64,000 nt of DNA, taken from the NCBI GenBank assembly GCA_963724435.1, contig CAVRUN010000001.1, positions 806,001 through 870,000 of the forward strand, read 5' to 3'. The translations under genes were made by a program, and so were the position numbers. The stretch's first letter is position 1. Every line of letters starts with the position of its first letter. Under the pieces are notes generated by a model that was not told where the DNA came from, ran no database searches, and was given only the letters and a program-made list of their open reading frames with translations. Positions 34,647 to 44,103 of the stretch are shown piece by piece. Source of the stretch: AP-15 sp963724435. Its GTDB lineage: Bacteria; Pseudomonadota; Alphaproteobacteria; ATCC43930; CGMCC-115725.

Positions 34647-36601
34647 TCCTCGCGACTGCCGGCCATATCGACCACGGCAAGACCTCGCTGGTGCGGGCAT
34701 TGACCGGGGTCGATACCGACCGCCTGCCGGAGGAAAAAAGGCGTGGGCTGACGATCGACCTCGGGTTTGCTTACGCGACTCTGCCCGACGGTAGCGAACT
34801 CGGTTTTGTCGACGTCCCCGGTCATGAGCGCTTTCTGCCCAATATGCTGGCAGGCGTGCTGTCGATCGACCGAGTTCTGCTGGTGGTCGCCGCCGATGAC
34901 GGGCCACGCCCGCAAACGGTCGAGCATCTCGACATTCTCGAATTGATCGGGGTTGCCGAGATTACCGGGGTCGTTACCAAGATCGACCGCGCCGGATCCG
35001 AACGGGCCATGGCCGTTATCGCCGAGGTCGCGACGATGCTCGCCGCAGCGGGCTATCCCGACGCCCCGATCTTCCCGGTGTCGAGCCACACCGGTGACGG
35101 CGTTGCAGCGCTGACCCATCATTTGCAAGACGCCGCCCGGCGAGCCCATGTCGCCCGCACCGCCGCGCCCCCAGCGGGTCTGTTTCGCATGGCAATCGAC
35201 CGGGCGTTTACCCTGCCCGGTATCGGTCTTGTCGCGACCGGCACGGTCACCGCCGGCGCGATCACGGTCGGTGACCGGCTGACTGTCAGCCCGCGCGGGA
35301 TTCCGGTGCGGGTCCGCGGCCTGCACGCTCATAATCATCCGATTCACATGGCGGGCGCTGGCGAGCGCTGCGCGATCAATATCGTGGGCTCATTCCCCGA
35401 CGGTGGCGAGCCGCGTCGGGGCGATTGGCTCGTCGCCCCCGAGCGGCATCTGCCGGTGCGACGGATTGATCTTGCGGTGCGCGCCTCTCGCCATGCCGAA
35501 ATCCAGCTGCGTGACGGGATGCCGGTGCATCTACATGTCGGCACCGAGGATGTTGTCGGGCGCGCCGCGATTCTGAGCGGCCGAACAATCGCGCCAGGCG
35601 ACACTGGTTTTGCGCAAATCGATCTCGAGCAGCCGATCGCGGCATTGCACGGTGACCGCGTGGTGGTGCGCGACCATGCCGCCCGCGTCACGTTAGCCGG
35701 CGGCCATGTGGTCGACCCGCTGGCGCCACGGCGCGGCCGGCGCCTGCCGGAGCGGCTCGCCGTGCTCACGGCGATGTCCCCGTTCAATGCTGCGAGCGCG
35801 TTGCAAGAGATGCTGGCGAAAACCGGGGTCGTCGACCTGGCGCAATTCGCGGTTATCCGCAATCTGACCCCGAGCGAATTGGCGGCGCTGATCGATGCAC
35901 CCGATGCCGGGTTCCTGACGGTCGGACCGCAACGCGCGCCGGTTGCGATAACTCGCGAGCATCTCACGACCGTCGCCAGTCGGGTTGAGGCGATGCTCGC
36001 CGACTGGCATCGCACACAGCCCGATGCGCTGGGTCCGACCCGGGCTGCGATTATCGCACAACTGCGCGGCGCGGAGCCCGAGGCGGCGATCGATGCGGCA
36101 TTGAGCGAACTCGCCGCCGCGGGCCGTGCGGTGCGCGAAGGCGGCATGTGGCGGTTGCCGGAGCACCGGCCGCGGCTCTCTACCATCGACGAAAAACTGT
36201 GGCAGCGCGTGCGCCCCTTGCTAGCCGAGGGCGAATTGCGGCCGCCGCGCGTGCGCGAGATCGCGGCTTCGCTCGCGCTGGAACCCGAACCGACCAAGCG
36301 CTTATTGCGCCGCGCCGAGCGCCTCGGCCGGGTCGCCAAAATCGCCGACAACCGTTTTTTCTTGCCGGAAACCGTGGAGCGCCTCGCCGAAATTGCCCGC
36401 GAACTGGCCGACGAGTTGCCGGAAGGGGCGTTCACCGCCGCAGCCTTTAACGATCGGTCCGGCGTCGGCCGCAATCTGACGATCCAAATCCTCGAATTTC
36501 TTGATGGGATGGGGACGACCCGCCGCACCGGCGACACCCGGGTCATCACAGAGCGTCGGGTTCACAATGGCACGCGACATATTGATGTCGCCCCAAATTG
36601 A
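34643..36601 (+). CDS. selB: Selenocysteine-specific elongation factor
   Basis: SelB delivers Sec-tRNA(Sec) to UGA codons next to a SECIS hairpin. The EF-Tu-like GTPase part has MILATAGHIDHGKTSLVRAL (G1), LTIDLGFAY, VDVPGHERFL (G3) and VVTKIDRA (G4). Domains 2-3 follow. The C-terminal half contains winged-helix repeats for mRNA binding (LLAEGELRPPRVREIAASLA, IADNRFFLPE, AFNDRSGVGRNLTIQILEFL). At 652 residues it is full length. It ends the selD-selA-selB operon. A tRNA-Sec gene is not adjacent. Confidence 0.96.
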   Translation: MILATAGHIDHGKTSLVRALTGVDTDRLPEEKRRGLTIDLGFAYATLPDGSELGFVDVPGHERFLPNMLAGVLSIDRVLLVVAADDGPRPQTVEHLDILELIGVAEITGVVTKIDRAGSERAMAVIAEVATMLAAAGYPDAPIFPVSSHTGDGVAALTHHLQDAARRAHVARTAAPPAGLFRMAIDRAFTLPGIGLVATGTVTAGAITVGDRLTVSPRGIPVRVRGLHAHNHPIHMAGAGERCAINIVGSFPDGGEPRRGDWLVAPERHLPVRRIDLAVRASRHAEIQLRDGMPVHLHVGTEDVVGRAAILSGRTIAPGDTGFAQIDLEQPIAALHGDRVVVRDHAARVTLAGGHVVDPLAPRRGRRLPERLAVLTAMSPFNAASALQEMLAKTGVVDLAQFAVIRNLTPSELAALIDAPDAGFLTVGPQRAPVAITREHLTTVASRVEAMLADWHRTQPDALGPTRAAIIAQLRGAEPEAAIDAALSELAAAGRAVREGGMWRLPEHRPRLSTIDEKLWQRVRPLLAEGELRPPRVREIAASLALEPEPTKRLLRRAERLGRVAKIADNRFFLPETVERLAEIARELADELPEGAFTAAAFNDRSGVGRNLTIQILEFLDGMGTTRRTGDTRVITERRVHNGTRHIDVAPN

Positions 36602-36653
36602 CGCGCCGCCTAATCAGACGAGTCCCTATCGGGAATTGCAGATGGGCCGTTCG

Positions 36654-38960
36654 TCATCGACTGCGCCCCCCGATCGCTCGCCAGATGCGCTCGGGGGTGG
36701 CGGGGCCGGCGAGGTCGGTGATGCCCAAAGGGGCAAGGGCGTCGATGATCGCGTTGGCGACCGCCGGAAAGCCGGCGACCGCCCCCGCCTCGCCGCAGCC
36801 TTTGACACCGAGCGGGTTGGTCGTGCAGCGCGTATTGTTAAAACCAAGCGCGTAGGACGGCAGGTCGTCGGCGCGCGGCAACGCGTAGTCCATAAATGAG
36901 CCGGCGACGAACTGCCCCGATTGCGGGTCGTAAGCCGCGTGTTCGAGCAACGCCTGGCCGACGCCTTGCGCGATCGCGCCATGCGCCTGCCCCGAGGCGA
37001 TCATCGGGTTGACCAGCACGCCGTAATCGTCGACCGCGGTATAGCGGGCCAGCGTCACGCGGCCGGTCTCGGGATCGACCTCGACCTCGGCGACGTGGGT
37101 GCCGTTCGGGTAGGTCATCCACTCCCGCGTCCAGGCGTAATAGGTGTCGAGCGGGCTGCCCTTGTCACGGGCGATGGCGGCCACCTCCAACAGCCGCACC
37201 CGCCGGTCGGTGCCGGCGACGATAAAATCGCCGTCTTCGAAATGGATATCGGCCTCGGCGGCCTCGAGCACATCGGCGGCGATGCGGGTCCCCTTGGCGA
37301 TGATCTGTTCCGAAGCACGCCAGATCGCGGTTCCGCCCATATAGGTCGCGCGCGAACTGCCGTGGCCCCCGCCCAACGGGATTAGATCGGTGTCGCCCTG
37401 GACCAGGCGGATTTGCTCGTTGGCCACGCCGAGCCGGTCGGCCAGGATCTGCGGGAACGTGGTCTCGTGACCTTGGCCGATTGTCTGGGTGCCGGTGATC
37501 AGCGCGACCGTGCCGTCAGCCTCAAAGCGGATGTCGACATTTTCGCTGGGTGAGCCGCCGGTTGCCTTGATGTGATAGGCGAAACCGAGACCGCGTAACA
37601 GCCCCCGCGCCTCGCTGTTGCGGCGGCGCCCGGCAAAACCGGGGATGTCGGCATCGGCGAGCGCCCGGTCTAAGGTCTCGGGAAAGGCGCCGCTGTCGAC
37701 CTTGTTGCCAAAGACATTGGTCATCGGCATCGCCGCTGCCGGCACTAGATTGAGGCGCCTCAACTCGGCGCGGTCAAAGCCGCAGTCGCGCGCCGCCTTG
37801 TCGATCAGCCGCTCGATAATGTTGACGGCCTCGGCAAAGCCCGGCCCGCGGGTGACGCCGATCGGTGCCGTATTGGTCAACACCGCCGCGACGCGTAAGG
37901 CGATCGCCGGTATCCGGTAAACCGTGCCGGGGAGATGGACATACTGAAACGTCTGCACACCACCGGCGCTGACCAGATAGGCCCCGACATTGGCGATGCT
38001 GTCGACTTCGAGCGCTAGAAACCGGCCGTTCGCATCGAGCGCCAAAGCGGCCTCAGCGATGTGGTCGCGAGCTTGATGGTCGGCAAGAAATACCTCGCTG
38101 CGGCTCGCGATCCATTTGACCGGCCGTCCGACCCGTTTTGCCGCCCACGGGATCAGCACATGCTCGGGATAGACAAAGTTCTTGGCGCCAAAGCCGCCGC
38201 CGACATCGGGTGCTACAAAGCGGACCGCGGCGGCCGGGACACCGAGCGCACGCGCGGCATGGTCGCGGGTGTTGTGAATGCTCTGTGCCGAGACATGAGC
38301 TGTGTAGCGGGCCGTTTCGGCGTCCCACGACCCGACGACACCGCGCGGCTCCATCGGATTGGTGACGATGCGATGATTGTCGAGCCGCAACCGGACGACA
38401 TGGGCGGCGGCGGCAGAGGCGTTGTCGACCGCCACCTTGTCGCCGGTCCGCCAATCGAAGCACATATTCCCGGGTGCTTCCTCGGCGATCTGCGGTGCAC
38501 CGGCAGCACCGGCGGCTTCGGCGGTGGTCACCGCCGGGAGCGGCATATAATCGACCGCGACTAATTCGGCGGCATTGAGGGCTTGTTCGCGGGTCTCGGC
38601 TAAAACCACGGCGACCGGCTCGCCGACATAGCGCACCTTGTCCGCGGCGAGCACCGGCTGCGGAGCAAAGGCGAACGGCTCGCCGGTCTGGCTGTTGGCG
38701 GTCGCGGTCGGCATTAGCGGCTGCAATCCGTCGGTCCGGGCATCCGCGGCGGTCAGCACTGCGAGCACACCCGGAGCGGCATGTGCCAGACGTATATCGA
38801 TGCCGCCGATTCGCGCATGGGCATGCGGCGAGCGCAGTACGACCGCATACGACAGGCCGTCAAAGGCGAGATCGTCAAGATAGGCACCGCGCCCGGTCAG
38901 AAAGCGCAAATCCTCGCGCCGCTTTGGCCGATCGCCGATGCCGGAACGCATCTCGCTCAT
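36654..38960 (-). CDS. Molybdenum hydroxylase large subunit (xanthine dehydrogenase family)
   Basis: This is a 768-residue molybdopterin-binding subunit of the aldehyde/xanthine/CO-dehydrogenase family. RREDLRFLTGRGAYLDDL begins domain 1. The cofactor residues lie in DVGGGFGAKNFVYPEH, QTIGQGHETTFPQILADRLG and GVKGCGEAGAVAGFPA (catalytic Glu). The active-site loop reads GVTRGPGFAEA. It lacks the AYxCSFR loop of true CO dehydrogenase, so it resembles form II relatives of unknown substrate. The medium (FAD) and small (2Fe-2S) subunit genes, usually adjacent, are absent. ATG 38960 is preferred; 38993 is possible. Its 3' end faces selB. Confidence 0.88.
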   Translation of the reverse strand: MSEMRSGIGDRPKRREDLRFLTGRGAYLDDLAFDGLSYAVVLRSPHAHARIGGIDIRLAHAAPGVLAVLTAADARTDGLQPLMPTATANSQTGEPFAFAPQPVLAADKVRYVGEPVAVVLAETREQALNAAELVAVDYMPLPAVTTAEAAGAAGAPQIAEEAPGNMCFDWRTGDKVAVDNASAAAAHVVRLRLDNHRIVTNPMEPRGVVGSWDAETARYTAHVSAQSIHNTRDHAARALGVPAAAVRFVAPDVGGGFGAKNFVYPEHVLIPWAAKRVGRPVKWIASRSEVFLADHQARDHIAEAALALDANGRFLALEVDSIANVGAYLVSAGGVQTFQYVHLPGTVYRIPAIALRVAAVLTNTAPIGVTRGPGFAEAVNIIERLIDKAARDCGFDRAELRRLNLVPAAAMPMTNVFGNKVDSGAFPETLDRALADADIPGFAGRRRNSEARGLLRGLGFAYHIKATGGSPSENVDIRFEADGTVALITGTQTIGQGHETTFPQILADRLGVANEQIRLVQGDTDLIPLGGGHGSSRATYMGGTAIWRASEQIIAKGTRIAADVLEAAEADIHFEDGDFIVAGTDRRVRLLEVAAIARDKGSPLDTYYAWTREWMTYPNGTHVAEVEVDPETGRVTLARYTAVDDYGVLVNPMIASGQAHGAIAQGVGQALLEHAAYDPQSGQFVAGSFMDYALPRADDLPSYALGFNNTRCTTNPLGVKGCGEAGAVAGFPAVANAIIDALAPLGITDLAGPATPERIWRAIGGRSR

Positions 38961-39173
38961 CTCACTCGCCCTTTTTGCCCTTGCCATTCGCAACCTGCCC
39001 CTGCGGCGCGGCTCGGGTCCACGCGTTTGTCGGTCTGAATTTCGACCCGCCGCCTCATGGAAAGGAAGCGGCTGGCGGAAACCTGCGAATCATGGTGCCT
39101 TGCCGGCGACGCAGGAGCGAAACCAGATGGGGACCCACCAAGGATTTCCACCGAGAGCAAACAGGGGCTGACG

Positions 39174-40298
39174 GTGGCCGGTTCTGCACAAGATCGCGCC
39201 CCCGGCGTTCTCGAGATCGATGTCGCGGGCATCGTCGCGAATTGGCAGCTTCTGGCATGCCGCGCCGCCCCGGCGGAGTGCGCCGCGGTCGTCAAAGCCG
39301 ACGGCTATGGCTTGGGCGCGGCGATTATCGCCACGACGCTGGCAAAGGCCGGCTGCCGGCGGTTTTTTGTTGCGACGCTCGATGAGGCGCTAGTGCTGCG
39401 CACCACCCTCCCCGAGGCAATTGAGATCGTGGTGCTGAATGGGCTGATGCCCGGCTCGGGCGGGGAGTTCGCCGAAGCCCGGCTCGTCCCAGTGCTTAAT
39501 GACCCGGGTCAGATTAGCGAGTGGCAGCGGATCGCGGCGGCCCGCGGCCCACTGCCGGCGATTCTGCACGTCGATACCGGAATGGCGCGCCTCGGCCTGA
39601 CCAATCGCGAATTCGACCGTATCGCCGACGACCTTTGCCGGGCCGGGCCGATCCGATGGCAAGCAGTAATGAGCCATCTCGCTTGCGCCGAAATCGGCGA
39701 CCATCCGCTTAACCGGAACCAACACGAGACCTTTATGTCGCAATGCGGCCGGATGTCCGGCGTGCCGGCAAGCCTTGCCGCCTCGTCGGGGATTTTTCTC
39801 GGCCGCGAATACCACTTCGATCTGGTCCGCCCGGGAGCCGCACTCTACGGCGTCAACCCGCAGCCGGGCCGGCCCAACCCGATGCGCCAAATTGTCCGCC
39901 TGAGGGCAAAAATCCTGCAAATCCGCGACGTTGACGCTGGTCAGCCGGTTGGCTACGGTGCCGCTCATGTGATGGCCGCGGCGGGACGCTTGGCGACCGT
40001 CGCGGTCGGATATGCCGACGGCTGGATGCGGTCACTGAGTCAACGCGGATCGGGTCGCATCGGGGGTGTCCGGGTTCCCCTCCTGGGCCGAGTTTCGATG
40101 GATCTTGCAATTTTTGACGTCTCCGCCGTCGACCCCTCGATTGCGCGTCCTGGCGGCTTTATTGAACTGCTGGGCGACGATTACCGCGTCGATGACGCCG
40201 CAGCCGATGCCGAGACGATAGGATATGAGATCCTGACTTCGCTCGGCCGCCGCTTCCACCGGATCTATCAGGGCGCTGCGGGTTCGCCGACGTGCTGA
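39174..40298 (+). CDS. alr: Alanine racemase
   Basis: Alr interconverts L- and D-alanine for peptidoglycan. The PLP Lys lies in CAAVVKADGYGLGA. HVDTGMARLGL, FDLVRPGAALYGVNP and VAVGYADGWMR (with the catalytic region) and RVSMDLAIFDV all match. GTG 39174, with AGGGG upstream, gives 374 residues, a normal length. An ATG at 39057 would add 39 unlikely residues. It starts a run of overlapping genes through cvpA. Confidence 0.95.
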   Translation: MAGSAQDRAPGVLEIDVAGIVANWQLLACRAAPAECAAVVKADGYGLGAAIIATTLAKAGCRRFFVATLDEALVLRTTLPEAIEIVVLNGLMPGSGGEFAEARLVPVLNDPGQISEWQRIAAARGPLPAILHVDTGMARLGLTNREFDRIADDLCRAGPIRWQAVMSHLACAEIGDHPLNRNQHETFMSQCGRMSGVPASLAASSGIFLGREYHFDLVRPGAALYGVNPQPGRPNPMRQIVRLRAKILQIRDVDAGQPVGYGAAHVMAAAGRLATVAVGYADGWMRSLSQRGSGRIGGVRVPLLGRVSMDLAIFDVSAVDPSIARPGGFIELLGDDYRVDDAAADAETIGYEILTSLGRRFHRIYQGAAGSPTC

Positions 40299-41068
40299 AG
40301 GCTCTGGCCTCAATCGGCGCCGCTACACTCGGCTTTATGGCGGTAACCGGGCGGATCGTGATCTTCGCCTTGACGGCATTGGTAACCGGTCTGTCGCCGC
40401 CCTTTTATTTGCGCGTGATCCTGCGCCAGATGCTCGACATCGGCTATTTCTCGCTGCCGGTGGTCGGGCTGACGGCGATCTTTACCGGCATGGTATTGGC
40501 GCTGCAATCCTACACCGGGTTCGCCCGCTTTTCCGCAGAAAGCGCGGTTGCGACGGTCGTGGTGTTATCGGTCACCCGCGAGCTCGGTCCGGTCATCGCC
40601 GGGCTCATGGTTGCGGGCCGGGTCGGCGCCGCTATGGCCGCCGAAATCGGCACGATGCGCGTCACCGATCAGATCGATGCTCTGACGACCCTCTCGACCG
40701 ATCCGTTGCGTTATCTGGTGCTGCCGCGGCTTTTGGCCGGGCTGATCACGCTGCCGCTGCTCGTCCTCGTCGCCGATATCATTGGCGTCTTTGGCGGCTA
40801 TCTCGTCGGTGTCTACAAATTCGGCTTCAATCCCGAGGCTTATCTTGCCCGCACCGAGCAATATCTGGAGACGAGCGATGTCGTCTCCGGACTCGTCAAG
40901 GCGGCGGTATTTGGCTTCATCGTCGCGCTGATGGGCTGCTATCACGGTTATCACTCTCGCGGCGGCGCTCAAGGCGTCGGGCAAGCGACGACTTACGCAG
41001 TGGTTTCCGCCTCGATCCTGATCCTGGTGCTTGATTACGGCATCACCCAGGCCTTGTTCGCGCGATGA
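40292..41068 (+). CDS. mlaE: MlaE-family ABC transporter permease
   Basis: This 258-residue inner-membrane permease belongs to the MlaFEDB/Ttg2-type phospholipid transport system. PVVGLTAIFTGMVLALQSYT, ELGPVIAGLMVAGRVGAAMA and AEIGTMRVTDQIDALTTLS are signature segments, with five or six helices. The GTG start overlaps the alr end by seven bases. Its stop overlaps mlaF (ATGA). The MCE substrate-binding gene (mlaD) is not in this window's cluster. Confidence 0.93.
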   Translation: MLKALASIGAATLGFMAVTGRIVIFALTALVTGLSPPFYLRVILRQMLDIGYFSLPVVGLTAIFTGMVLALQSYTGFARFSAESAVATVVVLSVTRELGPVIAGLMVAGRVGAAMAAEIGTMRVTDQIDALTTLSTDPLRYLVLPRLLAGLITLPLLVLVADIIGVFGGYLVGVYKFGFNPEAYLARTEQYLETSDVVSGLVKAAVFGFIVALMGCYHGYHSRGGAQGVGQATTYAVVSASILILVLDYGITQALFAR

Positions 41069-41856
41069 GCGATATTGGCAGCGGGGCGACTCCGAAGATT
41101 TCGGTGCGGGGGTTGCGCAAATCGTTTGGCCGAAATCGGGTGCTTGACGGGATCGACATTGATTGCATGGCAGCCGAAAGCTTGGTCATCATCGGCGGTT
41201 CGGGCACCGGCAAATCGGTTTTGGTCAAATGTATCCTCGGTCTGCTGCGTCCCGATGCCGGATCGGTTGCGATCGACGGGGTCGAGACAGTCGGGTTGCG
41301 GCATAAAGCCCACGAGAAGTTGCTGCAAAAATGCGGTGTTCTGTTCCAAGGCAGCGCCTTGTTCGACTCGCTGCGGGTGTGGGAGAATGTCGCGTTTGGG
41401 TTGATCCAGGGTCGCGGCATGGACCGGGATGCGGCGAAGGACATTGCGCTTGCCAAGCTCGGTGCGGTCGGGCTCGGTCGCGAAGTCGGCGAATTGCACC
41501 CGGCCGAGCTGTCGGGCGGCATGCAAAAGCGCGTCGCATTAGCGCGCGCCATCGCCGCCGATCCCGAAATCATCTTTTTCGACGAGCCGACTACCGGGCT
41601 CGACCCGATTATGGCCGACGTCATCAACGATCTGATCGTGAAATCAGTGCGCGAATTGGGCGCGACCGCGGTCTCGATCACCCACGATATGGTCAGCGCG
41701 CGCAAGATCGGCGACCGGATCGCCATGTTGCACAAGGGGCAGATCATCTGGCATGGCCCGGCGTCCGAGATCGATCATTCGGCCAACCCATATGTCGATC
41801 AATTCATCCACGGGCGTGCCGAGGGGCCGATTCGCATGGAGATCCGCGCGTTATGA
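41065..41856 (+). CDS. mlaF: MlaF-family ABC transporter ATPase
   Basis: This 263-residue ATPase partners MlaE. Walker A is GGSGTGKSVLVK, the signature is LSGGMQKRVALARA, and Walker B is IIFFDEPTTGLDP, with the switch His in SITHDMVSA. The C-terminal extension (HSANPYVDQFIHGRAEG) is typical of MlaF. The start overlaps mlaE by four bases. Confidence 0.95.
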   Translation: MSDIGSGATPKISVRGLRKSFGRNRVLDGIDIDCMAAESLVIIGGSGTGKSVLVKCILGLLRPDAGSVAIDGVETVGLRHKAHEKLLQKCGVLFQGSALFDSLRVWENVAFGLIQGRGMDRDAAKDIALAKLGAVGLGREVGELHPAELSGGMQKRVALARAIAADPEIIFFDEPTTGLDPIMADVINDLIVKSVRELGATAVSITHDMVSARKIGDRIAMLHKGQIIWHGPASEIDHSANPYVDQFIHGRAEGPIRMEIRAL

Positions 41857-41898
41857 CGCCGCTTCGCCCGATTCACCGATCGCGGAGGCGGTGAGGCG

Positions 41899-43365
41899 AT
41901 GGCCCGCGCACAACCCCGCTTTGCCTGTCAGCAATGCGGCGCCATTCATGCGAAATGGACCGGGCGCTGCGATGGTTGCGGCGCCTGGAACAGCCTGATC
42001 GAGGAATTGCCGCGCGACGCGTTGCCAAAGGGTCTGGAGCCCGGTGGCGGGCGCGCGTTGGGCTTTGTCGGCTTGACCGGGCCCAGCATGTTGCCGCCGC
42101 GCCGCCACACCGGCATCGCCGAACTCGATCGCGTTTGTGGCGGCGGGTTTGTCCCGGGCTCCGCGATCCTGGTCGGCGGCGATCCCGGGATCGGCAAGTC
42201 GACTTTGCTGTTGCAGGCCGCAGCCGCGATCGCTGCATCGCCGGAGCAGCCGTCGAGCGCCGCCTACATCACCGGCGAAGAAGCAATCGACCAAGTGCGC
42301 CTGCGTGCCGATCGGCTAGGCGTTGCGCACAGCCCGGTCCTGCTCGCCGCCGCGAGCAACGTGCGCGACATCCTCGCTTCGATCGATCGCAATGACGCCC
42401 CCGATCTCGTCGTCATCGATTCGATCCAGACAATGTATCTCGACACGCTTGACAGCGCGCCAGGGACCGTCAGTCAGGTGCGGGGCGCCGCACAAGAGCT
42501 GATCCGGCTTGCCAAGCGGCGCGGCTTTGTCCTGGTCCTGGTCGGGCATGTTACCAAGGAAGGGGTAATCGCCGGGCCCAGGGTGCTCGAACACATGGTT
42601 GATACGGTACTCTACTTCGAGGGCGAGCGCGGGCATCGCTTTCGCATATTGCGCGCGGTCAAGAATCGCTTTGGCGCCACCGACGAGATCGGTGTTTTCG
42701 AGATGAGCGACGGCGGGCTGGTCGAGGTCCCAAACCCGTCGGCTTTATTTCTCGGTGGGCATCAGGGCGCTGCCGGAGCGTTCGACGGCGATAACGAGGA
42801 ATCAAGTGACGCTGTGCCGGTCAGCGGCTCGGCCGTGTTTGCCGGGATCGAAGGGACGCGGCCGCTGCTGGTCGAAGTTCAGGCGCTCGTCGCGCCCGCC
42901 GTGCTGGGCACGCCGCGACGGGCAGTCGTCGGTTGGGACGGCACGCGGCTGGCAATGATCACCGCAGTGCTCGATGCCCGATGCGGATTATCGGTTGGAA
43001 CCAATGACATCTATCTGAACGTCGCCGGCGGCTTGCGCATCGCCGAGCCAGCCGCGGATCTGGCAGTGGCCGCGGCGTTGCTGTCGGCGTTGAGCGAAAC
43101 CCCTATCCCCGGCGATACGGTAGTGTTTGGCGAGATCGCATTGTCCGGCGAAATCCGCCCGGTCGGTCACAGCGAGGTCCGCCTCAAAGAGGCCGCGAAA
43201 CTCGGTTTTTCCGAAGCCTGGATACCGCAGCGCGGAGGTCGCAAACGAAATGAGCCCGGCGCCGGGCCTGCGGTCGTCAGGATCAACCACCTCAGCGATC
43301 TGGTCGGCAGACTGTCTCCAAAACGTGCACCCTTGCGCCGCGAGCGGATCGGAGTTGCATCGTGA
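41899..43365 (+). CDS. radA: DNA repair protein RadA
   Basis: RadA is a RecA-like helicase promoting branch migration during recombination repair. A zinc finger (Cys10, Cys13, Cys24, Cys27) opens the protein. Walker A is GGDPGIGKSTLLLQ (about 93-104). The RadA motif is VKNRFGATDEIGVFEM. A Lon-protease-like C-terminal domain runs from about residue 310 (VEVQALVAPAVLGTPRR). The 488-residue length is a little over typical. A GTGAGG ribosome site precedes the ATG, and the stop overlaps cvpA. Confidence 0.97.
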   Translation: MARAQPRFACQQCGAIHAKWTGRCDGCGAWNSLIEELPRDALPKGLEPGGGRALGFVGLTGPSMLPPRRHTGIAELDRVCGGGFVPGSAILVGGDPGIGKSTLLLQAAAAIAASPEQPSSAAYITGEEAIDQVRLRADRLGVAHSPVLLAAASNVRDILASIDRNDAPDLVVIDSIQTMYLDTLDSAPGTVSQVRGAAQELIRLAKRRGFVLVLVGHVTKEGVIAGPRVLEHMVDTVLYFEGERGHRFRILRAVKNRFGATDEIGVFEMSDGGLVEVPNPSALFLGGHQGAAGAFDGDNEESSDAVPVSGSAVFAGIEGTRPLLVEVQALVAPAVLGTPRRAVVGWDGTRLAMITAVLDARCGLSVGTNDIYLNVAGGLRIAEPAADLAVAAALLSALSETPIPGDTVVFGEIALSGEIRPVGHSEVRLKEAAKLGFSEAWIPQRGGRKRNEPGAGPAVVRINHLSDLVGRLSPKRAPLRRERIGVAS

Positions 43366-44027
43366 ACCTCTTTGACCTCGCGGTTCTCGTTGTGATTGCA
43401 TTATCGGCGATATTCGCCTTCGCGCGTGGTTTTGTGCGCGAGGCATTGTCGATCGCCGCATGGGTCGGCGCGGCCTTGATCACGCTTTACGGGTTCGATG
43501 CGGCGTATGGATTTACCGTGCGGTTTGTGAAGACGCCGCTGCTCGCGGATCTCATTGCCGGCGCTGGATTGTTCTTTATGTCGCTGATCCTGCTGACGAT
43601 CCTGACCGGGTATGTCGCGCGGCTCGTTCAGCGGAATGCGTTGACGCCGATCGACCGGACCTTGGGATTGATCTTTGGCGTCGTCCGTGGGGCGCTGCTG
43701 GTTTCGATAGCCTATTTCCTGATCGATCTGACCCTGCCGCCAAATGACCGACCAGGTTGGTTGCGTGACGCACGAAGCCAGCCGCTGCTGGCCCAAGGCG
43801 CCGATATGGTGCGCGGCGTGCTCCCCGAATCGATGCAATTGAAGGGTGCGGCGATGATCGATGACGCCCAGCGCTCGGTTGGCCAGGCAAAGGCGGCGCA
43901 TGACGCGATGGGGGCGCTGTCGACTCCCGCTGTCCCGATCCCGCCCAAGTCACCAGTCGAGCAGGCGCCGAGTTACAAGCCCACCGATCAGCGGGAGTTG
44001 AACCGACTGATTGACAACTCGCGCTGA
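43362..44027 (+). CDS. cvpA: CvpA family membrane protein
   Basis: This 221-residue protein has four N-terminal membrane segments, starting NLFDLAVLVVIALSAIFAFA with the family motif RGFVREALSIAAW. LTPIDRTLGLIFGVVRGALL marks the conserved loop. The C-terminal third is a polar, probably cytoplasmic tail. Its role is linked to colicin V production and envelope stress in enterics. It overlaps the radA stop (ATGA) and precedes purF, as in many proteobacteria. Confidence 0.92.
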   Translation: MNLFDLAVLVVIALSAIFAFARGFVREALSIAAWVGAALITLYGFDAAYGFTVRFVKTPLLADLIAGAGLFFMSLILLTILTGYVARLVQRNALTPIDRTLGLIFGVVRGALLVSIAYFLIDLTLPPNDRPGWLRDARSQPLLAQGADMVRGVLPESMQLKGAAMIDDAQRSVGQAKAAHDAMGALSTPAVPIPPKSPVEQAPSYKPTDQRELNRLIDNSR

Positions 44028-44103
44028 CAGACTGCGGCAGTCAGGCGTACTCGTATTCGAACTGTAAATGACCATTTTATGAAAAACGAAGCGAGGATCG
44101 CCG

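Noticed and set aside
36602..36653. selC (tRNA-Sec) directly after selB
   Set aside because: Only 52 bases separate selB and the next gene, too few for the ~90-base tRNA, and no cloverleaf is visible.
36654..38960. Carbon monoxide dehydrogenase large subunit (coxL)
   Set aside because: The diagnostic AYxCSFR loop is missing and neither coxM nor coxS is adjacent.
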